DNA of 51,972 bases from Bordetella hinzii LMG 13501 (GCF_001548475.1 NZ_LRUJ01000036.1:1-51972); one strand, 5' to 3'. Positions 35,021-43,775 are shown, counted from the first letter of the stretch. Numbers and translations are program-made. Notes: generated from the letters alone by a model not told the origin.

Positions 35021-36544
35021 ATGATCATGCAATCTTTGACCGACCTCTGGTATGGCTTCGGCATCGCCTTCCAGTGGCATAACCTGATGTGGTCGTTCTT
35101 CGGCGTGTTGGTGGGCAACCTCATCGGCGTGTTGCCCGGCATGGGCGCGCTGTCGGCGATCTCCATCCTGCTGCCCCTGACGTATGTCATGCATCCCGTG
35201 CCCGCGATCCTGATGCTGGCCGGCATCTTCTACGGTTCGCAATATGGCGGCGCCATCGGCGCGATCCTGCTGAACCTGCCCTCGCACCCGCCGCATGCCG
35301 TGACCTGCCTGGACGGCTATCCGCTGACCAAGCAGGGGAAGGGCGGCACGGCCCTGGGCATCACGATGATCTGTTCGTTCTTCGCCGCGTCCGTCGGCAT
35401 CATCGTGATGATCTTCGCCTCGCCCCTGCTGGTCGAGGTGGCCTTCAAATTCGGTCCGACCGAGATCTTCTCCATCATGCTGCTGGGCCTGCTGGCCGGC
35501 GCCACCATGTCGCGCGGCTCGCCGCTGCGCGGCGTGGCCATGACGCTGTTCGGCCTGCTGTGCGGCGTGGTGGGCACCGACGTGAACACGGGCACCATCC
35601 GTTTCTCGTTCGGCCTGCTGGACCTCTCCGACGGCCTTGAGCTGGTGGCGATTTCCATGGGGCTGTTCGGCGTGGCCGACTTCCTCATGAGCGTCAACCG
35701 CATGGCCACCATCAGCACCGGCGCCAAGCTGCGTGTGCGCGACATGCGGCCCAGCAAGGCCGAGATGAAGGAAGCCTTCATGCCCATGGTGCGCGGTACC
35801 CTGGTGGGCACGGTCTTCGGTGCCATGCCCGGCACCGGCCCGACCATCACCACCTTCATCGCCTACGCCCTGGAACGCAAGATCTCCAAGACGCCCGAGA
35901 AGTTCGGCACCGGCATGATAGGCGGCGTAGCCGCGCCCGAAGCCTCCTCGCACTCCAAGACGCAGGTGGACTTCATCCCGACGATGAGCCTGGGCATTCC
36001 CGGCGATGCCGTGATGGCCCTGATCCTGGGCGCGCTGCTCATCCAGGGTATCCAGCCCGGTCCGCAGCTGATCACCGAGCATCCGGACATCTTCTGGGGC
36101 CTGATCGCCAGCTTCTGGGTGGGCAACGTGCTGCTCATGGTGCTCAACGTGCCGTTGATTGGCGTCTGGGTCAAGCTGCTGCAAGTGCCTTACCGCTATC
36201 TGTTCCCCTCGGCGCTGTTCTTCATCGCGGTCGGGGTCTTCAGCACGCAGAACAGCCTGTTCCAGATCTGGGAAGTGCTGGCCTTCGGCGTGATCGGTGC
36301 CTTGCTCATGTTCCTGGATTTCTCGGTGGCGCCCATCCTGCTGGGCTTCGTGCTCGGCCCCATGGTCGAAGAGAATTTCCGCCGCGCCCTGCTGCTGTCG
36401 CGTGGCGACATGATGATCTTCGTCCAGCGCCCGATCAGTGCCTGGTTCGTGGCCGCCAGCGCCCTGCTGATCCTGCTGCAGGTCTGGGCCTTCCTGCGGC
36501 GCAATCGCAAAAAATCCGAGACGCCGGCGCAGACGGCGGCTTGA
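35021..36544 (+). CDS. tctA: TctA, large membrane subunit of tricarboxylate transporter
   Basis: A 507-residue protein with about twelve helices and the conserved TctA repeats GVLVGNLIGVLPGMGALSAISILLPLTYVMHPVPAILMLAGIFYGSQYGGAIGAILLNLPSHP and, in the second half, GTVFGAMPGTGPTITTFIAYALERKISKTPEKFGTGMIGGVAAPEA. Note LPSHPPHAVTCLDGYP where many relatives have PGE-type residues. It starts 5 bp after tctB and is followed by a perfect terminator. The substrate is probably a tricarboxylate or aromatic/dicarboxylic acid set by whichever binding protein serves it. Confidence 0.93.
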   Translation: MIMQSLTDLWYGFGIAFQWHNLMWSFFGVLVGNLIGVLPGMGALSAISILLPLTYVMHPVPAILMLAGIFYGSQYGGAIGAILLNLPSHPPHAVTCLDGYPLTKQGKGGTALGITMICSFFAASVGIIVMIFASPLLVEVAFKFGPTEIFSIMLLGLLAGATMSRGSPLRGVAMTLFGLLCGVVGTDVNTGTIRFSFGLLDLSDGLELVAISMGLFGVADFLMSVNRMATISTGAKLRVRDMRPSKAEMKEAFMPMVRGTLVGTVFGAMPGTGPTITTFIAYALERKISKTPEKFGTGMIGGVAAPEASSHSKTQVDFIPTMSLGIPGDAVMALILGALLIQGIQPGPQLITEHPDIFWGLIASFWVGNVLLMVLNVPLIGVWVKLLQVPYRYLFPSALFFIAVGVFSTQNSLFQIWEVLAFGVIGALLMFLDFSVAPILLGFVLGPMVEENFRRALLLSRGDMMIFVQRPISAWFVAASALLILLQVWAFLRRNRKKSETPAQTAA

Positions 36545-36566
36545 AGAGCCGCGGTTTCAGCGTGTG

Positions 36567-36593
36567 GGGCGGTCTTCGGACCGCCCTTTTTTT
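36567..36593 (+). terminator. Terminator after tctA
   Basis: A perfect 8-bp stem, GGGCGGTC at 36567-36574 with GACCGCCC at 36579-36586, closes a TTCG tetraloop and runs into seven Ts. It ends the rppH/tctDE/tctBA stretch. Confidence 0.93.
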
Positions 36594-36691
36594 CGCCCGC
36601 CAGGGCGGCACGATGCCAGGGCGGCCCGCCGCCGGATGGAGGGGCGTCCTGTAGAATCAGGCGCTGGTTTCCACACTTCCCGCGGGCGAGA

Positions 36692-37441
36692 TTGGACAAG
36701 ACATTTCTTAAAGGCCTGGTGCTCCTGGAAGCCATGGCCCGCAACGAAAAGGGTTCCGGGGTCAGCGAACTGGCCTCGCAGCTGCTGCTCAACAAGAGCA
36801 ATGTCCACCGTCTGCTGCAGGCCCTGGTTCATCAGGGTTTTGCCCGCAAGAATTCTGATACCGGCCGCTATGAACTCACCATGAAGCTCTGGGAGCTGGG
36901 GGCGCGCATTGCCGATCGCCTCGATGTGCGCACCGAAGCGCTGCCTTTCATGCGCGAGCTGGCGCGGGAATCCCTCGAGACCGTCCATCTATCCATCCTG
37001 GAGGGCGCCGAGGTGCTTTATATCGAAAAGATAGACAGTCCGCAGCCGGTGCGCGCCTACACCACCGTCGGCGGCCGCGCGCCCGCCCAATGCGTCGCCA
37101 CGGGCAAGGCCTTGCTGGCCTGGGCCGAGGAGCCGGTGCTGGCCGCGGTCAAGAACCGCTTCAAGCCGCATACCAGCAAGTCCATCATGCGCCTGGGGGA
37201 TTTGCGGCGCGAGCTCGAAACTATCCGTGCCCAGGGTTTTGCCATCAATCGTGGCGAGTGGCGCGAGCAAGTCGTGGGGGCGGCGGCGCCCATCCGCGAT
37301 GCCTCGGGCGGCGTCGTGGCCGCCGTGGGCATCTCCGGTCCGGCCGAGCGCCTGGACCACCAGAAACTGCTCCAGGCGGGCAAGCGCGTGCGCGAGGTCG
37401 CCGACACGATCTCGCGGCGCCTGGGCAGCGGCCGCGCCTAG
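36692..37441 (+). CDS. IclR-family transcriptional regulator
   Basis: A 249-residue regulator. The winged helix-turn-helix (residues about 1-65) includes LKGLVLLEAMARNEKGSGVSELASQLLLNKSNVHRLLQALVHQGFARKN. The IclR effector domain follows (about 80-245; PAQCVATGKALLAW and AAAPIRDASGGVVAAVGISGPAERL). I start at a TTG at 36692, preceded by GGGCGAG, because it gives the normal family N-terminus; an ATG at 36734 would cut into helix 1. It converges with the enoyl-CoA hydratase and CoA-transferase pair (4 bp overlap), which it may regulate. Confidence 0.9.
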   Translation: MDKTFLKGLVLLEAMARNEKGSGVSELASQLLLNKSNVHRLLQALVHQGFARKNSDTGRYELTMKLWELGARIADRLDVRTEALPFMRELARESLETVHLSILEGAEVLYIEKIDSPQPVRAYTTVGGRAPAQCVATGKALLAWAEEPVLAAVKNRFKPHTSKSIMRLGDLRRELETIRAQGFAINRGEWREQVVGAAAPIRDASGGVVAAVGISGPAERLDHQKLLQAGKRVREVADTISRRLGSGRA

Positions 37442-38163
37442 CTGGATGCGCCCCGGAAGGCGCGGATCCGGTCCTTGAGGCCGGGCTGCGAGGCCGAGCG
37501 CACAAGCGCCGCCATATCGCCATCCGGATTGCCGCCGCGCGTGAGCGTGCGCAGCCAGTGGCGGCCCGCCGGCGCCAGGGATAATACGTTTTCAAGGGCG
37601 CTTTCGATCCGCTTGTCCCAGTTGTCGGCCGGCTCCAATCCCTGCAGAAAGCCGATCTCCAGGGCTTGCGCCGCATCGAAGCTGCGGGCGCTTTCCAGCA
37701 GGTCATAGGCGTGCTGCCCGCCCACGAGTTCGGCCAGACGGCGCGTGCCCAGCGCCAGGCCGAATTTCAGGCCCGGCATGCGAAAGCGCGCATCGGGCGC
37801 GGCCCAGCGCTGGCGGCAGGCGGCGATGAGGTCCACGCCCGCGCCGAAGTTGCTGCCGTGCGCCAGCGCCAGCGTCGCGCAGGGGCCATAGGCCACTGCC
37901 TGCAGCAGGGTCTCGATACGGATGAAGCGCAGCACCAGGTCGCCCTCGCCCAAGTCCTCGAAGCCCGAGAAGTCAAACCCGGCCGAGAAGTTGCTGCCTT
38001 CGCCGCGCAGCACCAGCAGCGGCACTTGCGCGGCCTGCGCCGCCAGCACGGCGTCGAGCAGGCGCTCGACCAGGTCGGCCGATAGGGCGTTGCGCTTTTC
38101 CGGCCGGTTGAGCGTCAGTTCCCAATGGGCCTCGTGCCGGCCGATTTTCAATACCTCGCTCAT
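37438..38163 (-). CDS. Enoyl-CoA hydratase/isomerase family protein
   Basis: A 241-residue crotonase-fold protein. It has the N-terminal LTLNRPEKRNALSADLVERLLDAVL, the oxyanion-hole segment LVLRGEGSNFSAGFDFSGFEDL and GPCATLALAHGSNFGAGVDLIAACRQRWAAPDARFRMPGLKFGLALG. The catalytic Glu positions of hydratases are not clearly kept (GSNFGAGVDL), so the exact reaction is uncertain. Its ATG overlaps the stop of the CoA-transferase gene by 4 bp, so the two are translationally coupled and probably act on the same CoA ester. Confidence 0.85.
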   Translation of the reverse strand: MSEVLKIGRHEAHWELTLNRPEKRNALSADLVERLLDAVLAAQAAQVPLLVLRGEGSNFSAGFDFSGFEDLGEGDLVLRFIRIETLLQAVAYGPCATLALAHGSNFGAGVDLIAACRQRWAAPDARFRMPGLKFGLALGTRRLAELVGGQHAYDLLESARSFDAAQALEIGFLQGLEPADNWDKRIESALENVLSLAPAGRHWLRTLTRGGNPDGDMAALVRSASQPGLKDRIRAFRGASS

Positions 38164-39308
38164 GCCGGCGTCCCCGGAAGAATTTCCGCATTGTGTTCGC
38201 CCAAGGCGGGGGGATTGAGACGCACGGGCAGGCCCTGGCCATTGATCTTGATCGGCGAGGTGAAGGTGCGGGTGACGTGGTCGCCGGGCAGGGTGATTGC
38301 TTGCACCCATTGCATGTGCTCGACCTGGGGATCGGCCAGGACTTGCGAATAGGTGTTGATGGGCGCGCTGGGCACGCCGGCCTGCTGGAAACACCGCAGC
38401 CAGTGCGCCGCGTCCTGCGTGACGAACACGGTCTCCAGCAGATCGCGCAGGATGACTTGGTTGCGGGCGCGCAGCGTCGTGCTTTGGAATCGCTCATCGC
38501 TCAGCAGCTCCGGCCGTTCGACCACCTGGCACACCGATCGCCACAGGGCGTCATTGCCGGCGGCCATGGCGAAATAGCCGTCGCGGCAGCGGAAGGCCTG
38601 ATAGGGCGCGTTGCGCGGGTGGGCCGAGCCCAGCTTGGCGGGGTCCTTGCCGCTGCCGAAATATTCGGAAGTCTGCAAGGCGGCGATGGCCAGCGTGGTG
38701 CCCAGCATGGGCACGTCGATATGCGCGCCCTGGCCGGTCTGCTCCACCTGGCGCAGCGAGGCGGCGATGGAAAAGGCGGCGTACAGGCCGGCCGCGAAAT
38801 CGGCCAGCGGCACGCCGCATTTGACCGGCGCGCCGTCGGCTTCGCCGGTCACGCTCATGACGCCGGCCATGGCCTGTATGGTGAGGTCGAAACCGCCCTC
38901 CGCGGCACGCGGGCCCGATTGCCCATAGGCCGAAATCGAGCAGTAAAGCAGGCGCGGATTGATGGCCTTCAGGCTCTCGTAGTCCAGCCCCAGGCGCTGC
39001 ATGACACCCGGCCGGTTGTTCTCCAGGAGCACGTCGGCCTCGGCGGCGAGCGCGCGCGCCTGCGCCAGGCCGGCGGGGGATTTCAGGTCCAGCGTCACGG
39101 AACGCTTGTTGCGATTGAGCGAGGCGAAATTCTCGCTATAGCCGTTATTGATGGGCGGCCAGGCGCGCAGCGTGTCGCCGCCGCCGGGGTGCTCGATCTT
39201 CACCAGATCTGCGCCCATGTCGGCCAGCAGCATGCCGCAGTAGGGGCCGGCCGCGACATTGCAGAACTCAAGGACGCGGATGCCTTGCAAGGGGAGGGGG
39301 GTGTCCAC
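38160..39308 (-). CDS. CaiB/BaiF-family (type III) CoA transferase
   Basis: A 382-residue family III CoA transferase. The N-terminal motif is GIRVLEFCNVAAGPYCGMLLADMGADLVKIEHPGGGDTLR, followed by RNKRSVTLDLKSPAGLAQARALAAEADVLLENNRPGVMQRLGLDYESL with the catalytic Asp region downstream (FDLTIQAMAGVMSVTG) and the C-terminal HNAEIL. It moves CoA between carboxylic acids. Together with the coupled crotonase it probably activates and processes one organic acid; the substrate is not evident. Confidence 0.92.
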   Translation of the reverse strand: MDTPLPLQGIRVLEFCNVAAGPYCGMLLADMGADLVKIEHPGGGDTLRAWPPINNGYSENFASLNRNKRSVTLDLKSPAGLAQARALAAEADVLLENNRPGVMQRLGLDYESLKAINPRLLYCSISAYGQSGPRAAEGGFDLTIQAMAGVMSVTGEADGAPVKCGVPLADFAAGLYAAFSIAASLRQVEQTGQGAHIDVPMLGTTLAIAALQTSEYFGSGKDPAKLGSAHPRNAPYQAFRCRDGYFAMAAGNDALWRSVCQVVERPELLSDERFQSTTLRARNQVILRDLLETVFVTQDAAHWLRCFQQAGVPSAPINTYSQVLADPQVEHMQWVQAITLPGDHVTRTFTSPIKINGQGLPVRLNPPALGEHNAEILPGTPA

Positions 39309-39471
39309 CGGATCTTCTCCAAAGGGCTATTCACTGCCCGGCGATAGGTGTTCCAAATATTGGAACGATGTTTTTAATTCAGGCGTATTTCCGGACCGAT
39401 CCAGATTGTAGGCAAGAACGCCGGCGGATCAAACGGATTCCAGGTGGGAACAACCGATTGCAGCGCGAGAG

Positions 39472-40401
39472 CTAGCGTGTGAGGGGTTTCATGCCCATGC
39501 GTTCATAGCTGGGCGCCAGGCGTTCGAATAGAAAGTCGAGAAAGGCGCGCACGGCCGGGATCATGCCGCGCCGCGAAGGATAGATGCAATGCACGATGCC
39601 TTCGGGCGAGCGCCAATCCGGCAGCACGGGCACCAGTTCGCCGCGGCGCAACTCCGCCTGTGTGGCGACCGAGGGCAGCAGGGCGATGCCGCGCCCGCGC
39701 ACGGCGGCCTCGGTCAGGACAATGAAGTCATTGCAGCACAGGCGCGGCGCCACCGTGATGGCGCGCTCCTGGCCCTCGCCATTGTGCAAGGACCAGACGA
39801 CCTCGGTCTGCGGATCGTTGAAGCTCAAGGTCATGTGGTGCACCAGGTCTTCGGGGGAGTCCGGCGCGCCATGGCGCTGCAGATAGGCGGGGCTGGCGAC
39901 CAGGGTGCCGCTGGCCGCGCCCAACTGGCGCACGACCAGTTCCGCATCGGTGTCCAGCCTGGTGCGCACCCGTAGCGCCAAGTCCACGCCTTCGTTGATC
40001 AGGTCCACCCGCCGGTTGGTCGCCAGCATCTGGATGGACACTTCCGGCCAGGTATCCATGAATTCCGGCAGCAAGGGGGCCAGCAGCTGCTGGGCGATGG
40101 AAATCGGGCAGCTCACCACCACCGGACCCGATGGTTGCGTCTGCAGCTGTCGCATGGCTTCCTCGGCGGCGCGGGCCGAGGCGGTCATCTCGCGGCAGTA
40201 GTGCAGGTAGCGCTCGCCGGCCGTGGTCAGGCGCAGGCGGCGCGTCGTGCGCTGCAAAAGCCTCACCCCCAGCCTTTCCTCGAGCTGCGAGATGCGCCGC
40301 GACAAGCGCGATTTGGGGATATCGAGCACGCGCGCGGCGGCGCTGAATCCGCCCTGGTCGACGACTTGGGAAAAATAGAAGAGGTCGTTGAGATCTTGCA
40401 T
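39472..40401 (-). CDS. LysR-family transcriptional regulator
   Basis: A 309-residue regulator of the CrgA/AaeR-like branch. The N-terminal helix-turn-helix is DLFYFSQVVDQGGFSAAARVLDIPKSRLSRRISQLEERLGVRLLQRTTRRLRLTTAGERYL, and a periplasmic-binding-protein-like effector domain follows (about 92-295). It is divergent from an azoreductase gene, with palindromic elements in the 110-bp gap, so control of that gene and its own is the likely role. Confidence 0.93.
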   Translation of the reverse strand: MQDLNDLFYFSQVVDQGGFSAAARVLDIPKSRLSRRISQLEERLGVRLLQRTTRRLRLTTAGERYLHYCREMTASARAAEEAMRQLQTQPSGPVVVSCPISIAQQLLAPLLPEFMDTWPEVSIQMLATNRRVDLINEGVDLALRVRTRLDTDAELVVRQLGAASGTLVASPAYLQRHGAPDSPEDLVHHMTLSFNDPQTEVVWSLHNGEGQERAITVAPRLCCNDFIVLTEAAVRGRGIALLPSVATQAELRRGELVPVLPDWRSPEGIVHCIYPSRRGMIPAVRAFLDFLFERLAPSYERMGMKPLTR

Positions 40402-40417
40402 GATTGTTCTAAAACTG

Positions 40418-40475
40418 GAACGTTCAGTTCATCATAGACCTGTTTATGCGTTTAATGAAGCTCCGTACAGTACGG
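40418..40475. promoter_or_regulatory. Two palindromes in the lysR-azoR gap
   Basis: GAACGTTC (40418-40425), flanked by further GTTC/GAAC half-sites from 40406, and CCGTAC-A-GTACGG (40463-40475) lie between the divergent genes. The first is close to the lysR start and fits an autoregulatory LysR site; the second overlaps where the azoR promoter should lie (37 bp upstream of its start). Confidence 0.5.
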
Positions 40476-40511
40476 GTCATGGCTCAACGCCCCTACTGAC
40501 TGGAGATTTTC

Positions 40512-41123
40512 GTGCATACCCTTGTCCTGCTCTCTTCCATCCTTGGCGATCGTTCGAATTCCAAGAAGCTGGCCGACCACTTCATCGCCCGGCTGGGCGA
40601 GCAAGCCGGCGCCATCGCCGTGCGCGATCTGGCAGCCGATCCGATTCCTTACTTCGGCGCCGATACCGTGGGCGCGCTTTTCACGCCCGCCGACATGCGC
40701 AGCGACGCCCAGCGCGACATCGTGGCGTTGTCTGATGCCCTGATCGCCGAACTGCAGGCGGCCGACCGTGTGGTGTTCGCGGTGCCGACCTATAACTTCA
40801 GCCTGCCGGCCCAGCTCAAGACCTATCTGGATTATGTCGCCCGCGCCGGCGTGACCTTCCGTTATACCCCTGAAGGCGTGCCGGAAGGTCTGCTCAAGGG
40901 TAAGCAGGTTTTCCTGTTGATAGCGCGTGGCGGCAAGGCGCTGGGCACGCCGGACGACACGATGACGCCCTACCTGAAGCAAATGCTCGGCTTCCTGGGC
41001 ATGGATGACGTGACGGTGATTGCCGCCGAAGGCATGGCCATGGGCGAATTGGGAGCTGCCGAAGGCCTGGCCCAGGCCAAGGCTGCCATCGACGCCCTGG
41101 TGGCCCAGCCCGAACTCGCCTGA
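40512..41123 (+). CDS. azoR: FMN-dependent NADH-azoreductase
   Basis: A 203-residue flavodoxin-like reductase of the AzoR/AcpD family that reduces azo compounds and quinones. Family motifs are LLSSILGDRSNSKKLADHF (phosphate-binding loop), VFAVPTYNFSLPAQLKTYLDYVARAGVTFRYTPEGVPEGLLKGKQVFLLIARGG and YLKQMLGFLGMDDVTVIAAEG. The GTG start at 40512 follows TGGAG. Divergent from a LysR regulator, as is common for quinone- or electrophile-induced reductases. Confidence 0.93.
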   Translation: MHTLVLLSSILGDRSNSKKLADHFIARLGEQAGAIAVRDLAADPIPYFGADTVGALFTPADMRSDAQRDIVALSDALIAELQAADRVVFAVPTYNFSLPAQLKTYLDYVARAGVTFRYTPEGVPEGLLKGKQVFLLIARGGKALGTPDDTMTPYLKQMLGFLGMDDVTVIAAEGMAMGELGAAEGLAQAKAAIDALVAQPELA

Positions 41124-41134
41124 GGCGGCCGGGC

Positions 41135-41164
41135 AAAAAAAAAGGACGAGGCTCGCCTCGTCCT
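41135..41164 (-). terminator. Terminator between azoR and the dehydrogenase gene
   Basis: AGGACGAGG (41143-41151) pairs with CCTCGTCCT (41156-41164) around a four-base loop. The run of nine As at 41135-41143 is the T tail on the minus strand, so it serves the leftward dehydrogenase gene and may also stop azoR. Confidence 0.88.
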
Positions 41165-41181
41165 GTTCGATATCCGCCGCT

Positions 41182-42087
41182 TCAGTCGCGCAGGCGCGTG
41201 ATGAGGCTGGAGGTGTCCCAGCGGCCGCCGCCGTTTTTCTGTACGTCGCCGTAGAACTGATCCACCAGCGCGGTCAGCGGCAGGCGGGCGCCATTGTGGC
41301 GGGCCTCGGCGAGCACCAGGCCCAGATCCTTGCGCATCCAGTCCACGGCGAAGCCGAAATCGAACTTGCCATCGACCATGGTGCCGCCGCGGTTTTCCAT
41401 TTGCCAGCTTTGCGCGGCGCCCTTGCTGATCACGTCGAGCACCAGCTTCATGTCGAGGTCCGCCGCCTGGCCGAAGGCAATGGCTTCGGACAGCCCTTGC
41501 ACCACGCCGGCGATACAGATCTGGTTGACCATCTTGGCCAGTTGGCCGGCGCCGGGAGCGCCCACCAGCGTGACCGCGCGGCCGTAGGCCGCCGCCACCG
41601 GCTTGATGGCGTCGAACACCGGGACTTCGCCGCCGCACATGATCGTCAGCACGCCATTGACCGCGCCGGCCTGGCCGCCCGACACCGGGGCATCGACGAA
41701 ATTCAGGCCAAGCTCCTTGGCGCGTGCATACAGCTCGCGCGCCACATCGGCCGAGGCCGTGGTGTGGTCCACGAAGGTCGCGCCTTGCGCCATGCCGGCG
41801 AACGCGCCTTCGTCGCCGAGCACCACGCTGCGCAGATCCTCGTCGTTGCCCACGCAGGCGAAGACGATCTGGGCGCCTTGCGCGGCCTGGCGGGGCGTGG
41901 CGGCCGATTTGCCGCCGAATTCCTGCACCCAGGCTTGCGCCTTGGCCGGGCTGCGGTTGTAGACGGTGACCTCGTGGCCGGCACGCGCGAGGTGGCCGGC
42001 CATGGGCAGGCCCATGACGCCCAGGCCGAGGAAGGCGACTTTCTTAGCCGCGACGTTGTCATAGGTTTTCGAGCCGATGCTTGCCAT
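41182..42087 (-). CDS. NAD-dependent beta-hydroxyacid dehydrogenase (GarR/MmsB type)
   Basis: A 301-residue enzyme. The Rossmann N-terminus is KKVAFLGLGVMGLPMAGHLARAGHEVTVYNRSPAKAQ, and the family substrate motif is VDAPVSGGQAGAVNGVLTIMCGG with the catalytic Lys in GAGQLAKMVNQI. Candidates are tartronate-semialdehyde reductase (2-hydroxy-3-oxopropionate reductase) or 3-hydroxyisobutyrate dehydrogenase; the sequence alone does not settle which. The ATG at 42087 is preferred to a TTG 33 bases upstream. No glyoxylate carboligase or valine-degradation genes are nearby. Confidence 0.9.
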   Translation of the reverse strand: MASIGSKTYDNVAAKKVAFLGLGVMGLPMAGHLARAGHEVTVYNRSPAKAQAWVQEFGGKSAATPRQAAQGAQIVFACVGNDEDLRSVVLGDEGAFAGMAQGATFVDHTTASADVARELYARAKELGLNFVDAPVSGGQAGAVNGVLTIMCGGEVPVFDAIKPVAAAYGRAVTLVGAPGAGQLAKMVNQICIAGVVQGLSEAIAFGQAADLDMKLVLDVISKGAAQSWQMENRGGTMVDGKFDFGFAVDWMRKDLGLVLAEARHNGARLPLTALVDQFYGDVQKNGGGRWDTSSLITRLRD

Positions 42088-42163
42088 GCCAGAGTTTCCC
42101 GGTAAGAAGTAAGACAGCAAAGCCGATAACTTACCTTAATCGCCCGCAGGCCGCGAGCCACGC

Positions 42164-43018
42164 CTAGCGACGGGGCAGGGCGGGCAAGGGCAGATGGGCA
42201 TTGCGGTCGGTCGCCAGCGTCACCACGCGCCAGCGCAGTTCGGCCTCCGTGCGCTCCACGTCAGCCTGCCCGGCCTGCCGCAGGGCGTCGCTGCCCAGCA
42301 GCAGATGGGCGGGCGGCGCGCTGTGATAGGCCAGACGCAGCACGATCTGCGCCACGCGCGCCGGGTCGCCCGTTTCGTTGCCCGCCAGGTGGATGAACTG
42401 TTTATGCCCCGCCTCCATCGTGGAGCGGTACTCCGGCAGCCAGGCACCTTCCTCGATACCGCGGGGCAGGTCGCGCGCCAGGTCGCCGGGCTCGAGGCAG
42501 CACAGCTTGACGCCGAAGGCGGCGACCTCGCGTGCCAGCGCTTCGGTAAAGCCGCCGACCGCCCATTTCGAGGCCTGGTAGGCGGCCAGTCCCGGCGCGC
42601 CGAAGCGTCCGCCCACGGACGACACGTTGATGATGTGCCCGCTGCGCTGCTGGCGCATGATGGGCAAGACCGCGCGCGTCAGGTTGACCAGCCCGAAGAA
42701 GTGTTCGTCCATCTCGGCGCGGAAATCCCCGTCCTCGATCTGCTCGAAAGGCGCCATGCGGCCCGGGCCGGCCGTATTGACCAGCACATCCACCCGGCCG
42801 AAGGCCTCCAGCGCCGCTTGCGCCAGGCCGCGCGCGGCCAAGTCATCGGCGGCCTGAGGCAGCACGCAAAGCCGCGTGCCGTACAAAGCTTGCAGGTCGG
42901 CCAGGCGCTCGCTGCGGCTTGCCGTCGCCAGCACGTGTTCGCCCGAAGCCAGTGCCGCCTCGGCGATATATCGCCCCAGGCCGCGCTCCCCACCCGTGAT
43001 CAGCCACACTTTCGCCAT
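42164..43018 (-). CDS. Short-chain dehydrogenase/reductase
   Basis: A 284-residue classical SDR. The cofactor motif is WLITGGERGLGRYIAEAAL (TGxxxGxG), the NTAG-equivalent VNTAGPG, the catalytic Ser in VSSVGGRFG and YxxxK in YQASKWAVGGF. Only small side-chain features would tell its substrate. It lies 72 bp downstream of a TetR gene in the same direction; a candidate operator (AATGAGTG) is present before both genes, so it is probably the TetR target. Confidence 0.9.
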   Translation of the reverse strand: MAKVWLITGGERGLGRYIAEAALASGEHVLATASRSERLADLQALYGTRLCVLPQAADDLAARGLAQAALEAFGRVDVLVNTAGPGRMAPFEQIEDGDFRAEMDEHFFGLVNLTRAVLPIMRQQRSGHIINVSSVGGRFGAPGLAAYQASKWAVGGFTEALAREVAAFGVKLCCLEPGDLARDLPRGIEEGAWLPEYRSTMEAGHKQFIHLAGNETGDPARVAQIVLRLAYHSAPPAHLLLGSDALRQAGQADVERTEAELRWRVVTLATDRNAHLPLPALPRR

Positions 43019-43041
43019 GATGGTTTCCTTTTAATGACTAT

Positions 43042-43055
43042 GTACTCACTCATTT
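43042..43055. promoter_or_regulatory. Candidate TetR operator upstream of the SDR gene
   Basis: On the minus strand this reads AAATGAGTGAGTAC, 24 bases upstream of the SDR start. The core AATGAGTG recurs upstream of the tetR gene at 43671-43687. Confidence 0.55.
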
Positions 43056-43090
43056 AAAGTCGGCAATGCTTGCCAGCCGCCGCCTGTTCT

Positions 43091-43660
43091 TCAGGCCGTG
43101 ATGGCGTTCCAGAAGGCTTCGAAGCCGGCGGCCGAGTAGTCGTCGGCCCGTTGCGGTTCGCGCGCCATGAAGCCCATCGTTGTCTCCGCCACCACGGTCA
43201 TCAGGGTGGAGACGAACAGCCAGGGAACGGTCAACAGCGCCGGGTTGCTGACGCTTTCTTCGAGCACTGACTGCAGGGCCGTGTAGTGCTGCCGGCACTC
43301 GGCCTTGACGTCCTCGCGAACGCGGTCCGACACGCCCAGCTGCGTCACCGCCTTGAACTTCTGCGGATAATGCGCACCCCATTGCACATAGCGATTCCAC
43401 ATATGGCGCAGCCGCTCGCGCGCCGAGGCCTCTTGCGGATAACCGGCCATCATGGTCCGGCTCAACTCCAGCTTGACCTCCCGGTACAGCGCGTTGAGCA
43501 GCTCGTCCTTATTCGGGAAATAGGTGAACAGGCTGCCCTCGGCGATGCCTGCCTCCTTGGCGATCCGGGCCGTGGGCGCGGCGATGCCTTGCCGCGCGAT
43601 CACATGGGCCGCGCTGGCGAGGATGGCATTGCGTTTGTCTTCGCTGCGGGGCCTGGCCAT
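43091..43660 (-). CDS. TetR/AcrR-family repressor
   Basis: A 189-residue regulator. The N-terminal helix-turn-helix is KRNAILASAAHVIARQGIAAPTARIAKEAGIAEGSLFTYFPNKDELLNALYREVKLEL, and the ligand-binding domain is wholly helical. It precedes the SDR gene in the same direction. Its own upstream region contains a TGAG...CTCA palindrome with the same AATGAGTG core as the SDR leader, indicating autoregulation plus control of the SDR gene. Confidence 0.92.
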   Translation of the reverse strand: MARPRSEDKRNAILASAAHVIARQGIAAPTARIAKEAGIAEGSLFTYFPNKDELLNALYREVKLELSRTMMAGYPQEASARERLRHMWNRYVQWGAHYPQKFKAVTQLGVSDRVREDVKAECRQHYTALQSVLEESVSNPALLTVPWLFVSTLMTVVAETTMGFMAREPQRADDYSAAGFEAFWNAITA

Positions 43661-43673
43661 GGTGCTGAATGAA

Positions 43674-43687
43674 TGAGTGCTTGCTCA
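43674..43687. promoter_or_regulatory. Candidate TetR operator upstream of its own gene
   Basis: TGAGTGCTTGCTCA, preceded by AA, is an imperfect palindrome (TGAG...CTCA), 14 bases upstream of the tetR ATG. It shares AATGAGTG with the site before the SDR gene. Confidence 0.55.
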
Positions 43688-43727
43688 ATTATAGAAAGCC
43701 GCACCCCCCATCCGCAAGCCCCGCGGC

Positions 43728-43756
43728 AAAAAAAAAACCGGGCCCGTGGGCCCGGT
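43728..43756 (-). terminator. Terminator of the second tctBA operon
   Basis: ACCGGGCCC (43737-43745) and GGGCCCGGT (43748-43756) form a 9-bp perfect stem. The run of As at 43728-43737 is the T tail on the minus strand. It lies 20 bp beyond the tctA stop. Confidence 0.9.
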
Positions 43757-43775
43757 GTGTCGAAAACCGTCTTGC

